A stretch of DNA of 64,000 nt from Spinacia oleracea (lineage: Eukaryota; Streptophyta; Magnoliopsida; Caryophyllales; Amaranthaceae), in assembly GCF_020520425.1 (NCBI RefSeq), contig NC_079489.1, positions 88,093,810 to 88,157,809 on the forward strand, given 5' to 3'. A model generated the notes under the pieces. It saw only the letters and a program-made list of their open reading frames with translations. It had not been told where the DNA came from and searched no databases. Of this stretch, positions 60,116-64,000 are shown piece by piece. A program made the position numbers and the translations under genes. Position 1 is the first letter of the stretch. Each line of letters opens with the position of its first letter.

Positions 60116-61056
60116 TATTTTGCCTATGTAGAAGGGCTTTTGTGATTACAACCTGTTGGTGGCTCGTAATATTTCCTGATTAGGTGTGTCCTATAAGTGG
60201 GTCCACACTGAGTATATTTTCGTTTTAACAATTTTTTTTTTATTGGGATAGAAATATCAAGATAACGGATATCTTACACAAAATAGGGGAGTACGCGTGC
60301 CCGACAGCGAATATTCGCTGTCTGGGAAGCATTTTCAGCGCCCAGCAGTGGGCGCGAGAATTTCTAACGCCCAGAGCTGGGCGTTGAAAATGCGAAAGGG
60401 GGGGGGGGGCTGGTCTTTAAATACGCGGACCGTCTCCTTCCTTTCCCATTTCCACCATTTTCGCTCAAACTCTTCATTTCTCTCTACTGATTTTTGCCCG
60501 TTTCCTTCACTTTTCTTCACGAATTCTACTCCAAATCACTTCCTAATCTTCCCAATGTAAGTAATTTTCAGTAATTTTGAGCTTTTTTGTCAATTTCAGT
60601 ATTTTTGTCAAGTATTTTTTTTGTGCATGAAATTGATTTGGGGTTTTTTGATTTGCCCCCCTTTCCTTCAATTAGATAGTTGGAAATGTTTCACATAACA
60701 TGTTAATTAGTTTGTGCATGTTAATTTTTGCAAGTATGTTGATTTTTGTTGAATTTGGGCATTTTCATGCTAGCCCCCAAGTATACCTACGACCCTAGTA
60801 TTTTCTTATAATGTAGGTATTGTTCGTATATTGCTTGCGTTCCTATAATTCATGGGTGACAAATCATGGGAGAATTTTGATTTTGCTGGAGTTAATTTTT
60901 GCTTAGGGAATTTTGCTAAGTATGAACTTAGTATCATGTTTTTAGGGAACAAAAATCGTATGACTCCATTTCATGAGTGAAATGCACTCTTTTTAGGGAT
61001 CGGTATGAGTGCCGATTTTGTCAAAGGTATAATGCCTTGTTGTATTGTTGATCAGC
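60116..61056 (+). promoter_or_regulatory. Upstream region of the PMD gene
   Basis: After the repeat block the sequence is AT-rich. It holds the palindromic cassette, a G-run (60400-60410), and a TATA-like tttaaatac near 60416 followed by a CT-rich stretch (60430-60560) as in plant leaders. A possible 5'-UTR donor CCCAATGTAAGTAA near 60553 hints at a leader intron ending before 61057. Confidence 0.45.
60331..60391 (+). repeat. 61-bp GC-rich palindromic cassette upstream of the PMD gene
   Basis: Starts ATTTTCAGCGCCCAG and ends CTGGGCGTTGAAAAT, 15-bp inverted ends with one mismatch. Cassettes of exactly the same length lie at 56329-56389 and 58608-58668. The copy at 58608 has an inner hairpin CTGGGCGCCGAA..TTCGGCGCCCAG. 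Confidence 0.85.
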
Positions 61057-63331
61057 ATGTCTGACGAGTCGTTACCCCCTCCTGGTGGCCACGAGGTGCG
61101 TGGCATGACGCGTCAGTCGACTAGCCCGGGTCCCCTATGGCTGGGCCCTGAGCTTTACGATGGTCGTGATCTGCACTACGACCTAGAGCACCATGTGACT
61201 TCCCGCCTTCATGCGAGGAGAGAGACTACGGTTCGCGGCTATGGCGCCGCGACGAGTGAGACCGTTTTTAGCTATCTGAGCTCGGGCGCCCAGGCATTGG
61301 TGAGGGCGAGCTCACTATTTCCGGTGGTTGAGACCTTCTGGGAGATACTGCGGCTTAACATCTCCTTATCCTTTCTGCGGTCGTTCATGAGGTGGTGGTG
61401 GGATACCACCAACACCTTCCACTTTCCTTGGGGCGAGATGACGATCACTCCTGAGGACTACACAGCGTTGACGGGCTTGACCTTTACAGGGAACCCCGTT
61501 CGTCTGAGGTTGGATGGCCCATCGCCGACTGTTGCCGAGGGTACCAGGCTCCTGGGCTCGTGGATGGGTAGTAGATTACCTTCGTACCAGCCCCGTGGGA
61601 TACCTTTCGCTGACCTGATGTGGGCTTTGGAGCATGGTGTAGAGGAGTCGCCTTTGAGACAGGCTCGGCTGTTCTACCTCCATTTTATTACTTCCACTTT
61701 TCTATCGGGTCCGACTGACACCTTTGACCCGAGGTGGATAGGTATGGTGGAGGATGTGTCTACACTGGGTGACTATCGCTGGGGCGATTTGGGCTATGCG
61801 ACGCTTGTCGGCCAGATGAGTTTGTCGGTGCGCGACTCGGACCCGAGTAGACGTCACTTTGTGATTACATTAGCGGGAGTGCCGCGTTTGATCAAGGTAT
61901 GTGCCTAGACTTTCTTTTGTTTTCTCGCTTTTACCGGTTCTCTCTTTTTTTTAATGTTTTATTGTCCTTTTCTTTTTGCAGCTGTGGGCCTTTGAGCACT
62001 TACCTTGGCTAGCTCCCCGAAAGAGGCAGAGGCCTTTGGAGTTCCCTGCCGGTCGCCGTTGGGGTTGGAAGAAGAAGCTGACAGTGCGTCCACCGCCCGA
62101 TACCGTGTGGGATTTTATCCGGGACGAGAACCCTGAGCATGTACAGAGTCTTATCCTCTATTTCGTATTTCGTCATTCCTCTATTTTATGCGCGAGATCT
62201 GACTGCGTTTGTACAAAAACAGGTGGTTTGGACCCCGTGGTTCTCTTTTAGGGGTACCCATGCTTCGGTCAGGGATAGTTATGCCCTGAGCCAGATGCGG
62301 GTCTTGTTCGTTGACCGTCGGGACCCTGTCTGGTACCTGGGAGAGCGGGTACGTATGCAGACGGTCGGGGTTTTTTCGGTGCCCAGGCCTCCGCCTGCGA
62401 CCATGCTGTCTACTCGCTCGATAGGTGAGTCGTGGAGGGTCCACTCGAGGACTGGCGTGCCGGCGACGGACTTGGTGATAGAGGGAGCTAGCTATTACCA
62501 GTTTATCCAGGATTCTCTTCGTCTCCCGGAGCCTGGCGCTGTAAGTTGCCTTCTCTCTTTGTATCGATTTTAGTGTTTTCATGCTCGTGCCCATGTGTTT
62601 ATTCCTACTGTGTTTTGTGCAGGAGGGTCCTGACCCTTTGGGGGGATGGGTGCTTCCCGATGCTCGGATCTCGTATACCGGAGAGAGTGGATCCGAGATT
62701 GTGGAGACTTTCCCGGAAGACCGGGTTTTCCATGCTCCGCTCCCTGAGGGAGTAGAGGCGGTATGCACCTTTTATTTGTGTACTCTTCTTATATTTTTTC
62801 CTTTTTTTTTTTTTATTGACATTCTTGTTTCAGGTTCCGGCCCGTACGGCCAATGCGATGGTGGGGGTGATCAACCGGTTGAAGTTCGCGTTGGTTCGAG
62901 CTCGGTCTGTACTTTCTTGCAGGAGCCCCCACTCTACTCGGGTAATGTGCCCTCTTTTTTGATCTGTACCTTTTGTTTGGCTTTCGGTTATTCACTCTCT
63001 TTTTGTCTCTTTTTCTTTTTTGCAGACGGCTGCTGGACGTGCCGGGGCCGACGACGCGGGTCCCTCGGGCGGGGGACACGGTCGTGAGAGAGAGAGGGCA
63101 CGGCACTCGCCCCTAAGGCATCGCTGTTCTGACGCGGGGGTGAGTTCTTCCGGGGAGAGGTCCGAGCCGGAGCGTAGGCGACGTTCCGTGTCGGTGGCTC
63201 GAGAGCCTAGCCCCGAGTTGCAGTCACAACCTCATTTTCAGGGTGACTCTGGCTGGGGGCCCTCATACCACGGGGAGTGGAGTGGATGGACCGGCGAGGC
63301 TTGGAGACATGGAGCCGATGACGAGTCTTAG
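61057..63331 (+). CDS. Plant mobile domain (PMD) protein, transposon-associated, six exons
   Basis: Exons: 61057-61896, 61982-62140, 62223-62540, 62623-62760, 62834-62941, 63026-63331. Every exon is a multiple of three and all five introns (73-85 bp) are phase 0 with GT-AG ends, giving about 622 residues without a stop. Residues 60-280 show the PMD pattern: FWEILRLNISLSFLRSFMRWWWDTTNTFHFPWGEMTITPEDYTALTGL in outline, then LYFLHFITSTF-like and YRWGDLGYATLVGQ segments. After it come LWAFEHLPWLAP and VVWTPW. The C-terminus (from about 520) is a low-complexity tail rich in Arg, Ser, Gly and Glu. PMD proteins occur in transposons and as host MAIN/MAIL1, nuclear factors for gene silencing and genome stability. 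Neighbouring repeats suggest this one is mobile-element borne. Confidence 0.85.
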
Positions 63332-64000
63332 GCTTACCTCCTGTTTTGTACATATTCATTCTTGTATTCCGCATGTATATATGTCATTTTTTTGCGACTT
63401 TTGTTGCAAGAATGTTTTGAGCCTTCCGTGGGCTTTGTTTTAACATATTATAGCAATATTAGCTTTTTAAACCAACGACGATTTTTGAAAAGGAAAAGAC
63501 TTTCGTAAAAATAATGAGTTCATATAAGAGTGCACACATATTTTTAGACTAACCGACTACTTGGGGTATTACATATGCATGTTCACTAGGGGGGGATTTG
63601 TTTTTTGCCGACTCGTGCCATACTCCTTTGTTGGGCTTGTTCCTGGAAATTCTTGCGGCTTTTTCATTTTATTTGGTCTTGCCCGTGCATGGGTTAGGGT
63701 AGAGTGCCCTTTGCAATATCTTTTCTTCTTGATGCGTTGCATGACTTCATTATTTTTTAATTTTTATTGGACCGAATCCTTGAGAAGGATTGCCTACGTA
63801 TCTTGTCAGAATCAGGTCGCGCGTAGTTCTAGCTTCTTGAAAGAAGCATTTTGAAAGGGTGTTCATTACACGTCTGCTTCCCCCCCAAGTGTTCGTGGTT
63901 CTTTTGAGGGTTAGAAAAAGGAGTACGAACACTTTGCAGAAGTGGGAGGGTAGGTGGCAAGAGAGAATGTCGCCCGTTCAAGGGCGAAGGAAATATCGGC
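63332..64000 (+). other. 3' flank of the PMD gene
   Basis: AT-rich sequence likely includes the 3' untranslated region. Near 63770-63830 the phrase ttgcctacgtatcttgtcag and aatcaggtcgcgcgtagttc resembles text repeated in plant retrotransposons. No gene is recognised before the window ends. Confidence 0.45.

Noticed and set aside
60297..60560. 87-codon frame before the PMD gene
   Set aside because: It runs over the palindromic cassette, a G-run and a CT-rich leader; no similarity, and most likely untranslated.

Overview
This window is plant nuclear DNA, almost certainly from a eudicot. It holds spliced introns with GT/AG borders, many Ty1-copia retrotransposons, CACTA, Helitron, MITE and LINE elements, and one clear host gene with plant intron structure. 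Long AT-rich stretches are broken by GC-rich patches that lie only inside one retrotransposon family. I cannot fix the species from sequence alone. The style of the repeats (very long GC-palindrome repeat blocks beside a plant-mobile-domain gene) would fit Caryophyllales such as Amaranthaceae, but this is a weak inference.

Layout. (1) 1-6619: an old Ty1-copia element (A), entering from the left, with a long leader, a broken gag-pol and a stub of 3' LTR, butted against an inverted LTR fragment of the same family (6620-7819). (2) 7820-11934: a small Helitron, a berberine-bridge-enzyme-like pseudogene with two premature stops, and a Stowaway-like MITE. (3) 11935-22391: a complete but defective copy (B) of the same copia family with two LTRs of 1399 bp each. 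(4) 22392-24770: fragments of a gypsy gag, another LTR end and a decayed LINE endonuclease. (5) 24780-34620: the only intact, clearly functional host gene, a phosphatidylserine synthase (base-exchange type, PSS1-like) of 12 coding exons and 425 residues. (6) 34835-35288: a 454-bp fold-back MITE with a perfect 9-bp target duplication.

From 35941 to the right edge the window is one nested stack. A reverse-strand LINE is cut at 37158 by copia element C. C is cut at 40509 by a complete 6.8-kb CACTA element and again at 50002 by a second CACTA-type element. Beyond that lies a different copia element (D, from 53412), itself cut at 55387 by a unit made of two tandem ~2.3-kb repeat blocks. Those blocks lead into a six-exon gene for a plant-mobile-domain (PMD) protein at 61057-63331. 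The right-hand halves of C, the second CACTA, D and the last unit are not in the window.

The most notable points are: the CACTA element that carries several exons of a MATE transporter gene with their introns, plus a 160-bp satellite-like array with a 480-bp higher-order period; the mosaic build of element A, whose gag differs from its relatives while leader and pol match; and the PMD transcription unit. The PMD unit has five phase-0 introns of 73-85 bp, and a 61-bp GC-rich palindromic cassette appears once upstream of it and once in each ~2.3-kb repeat block.
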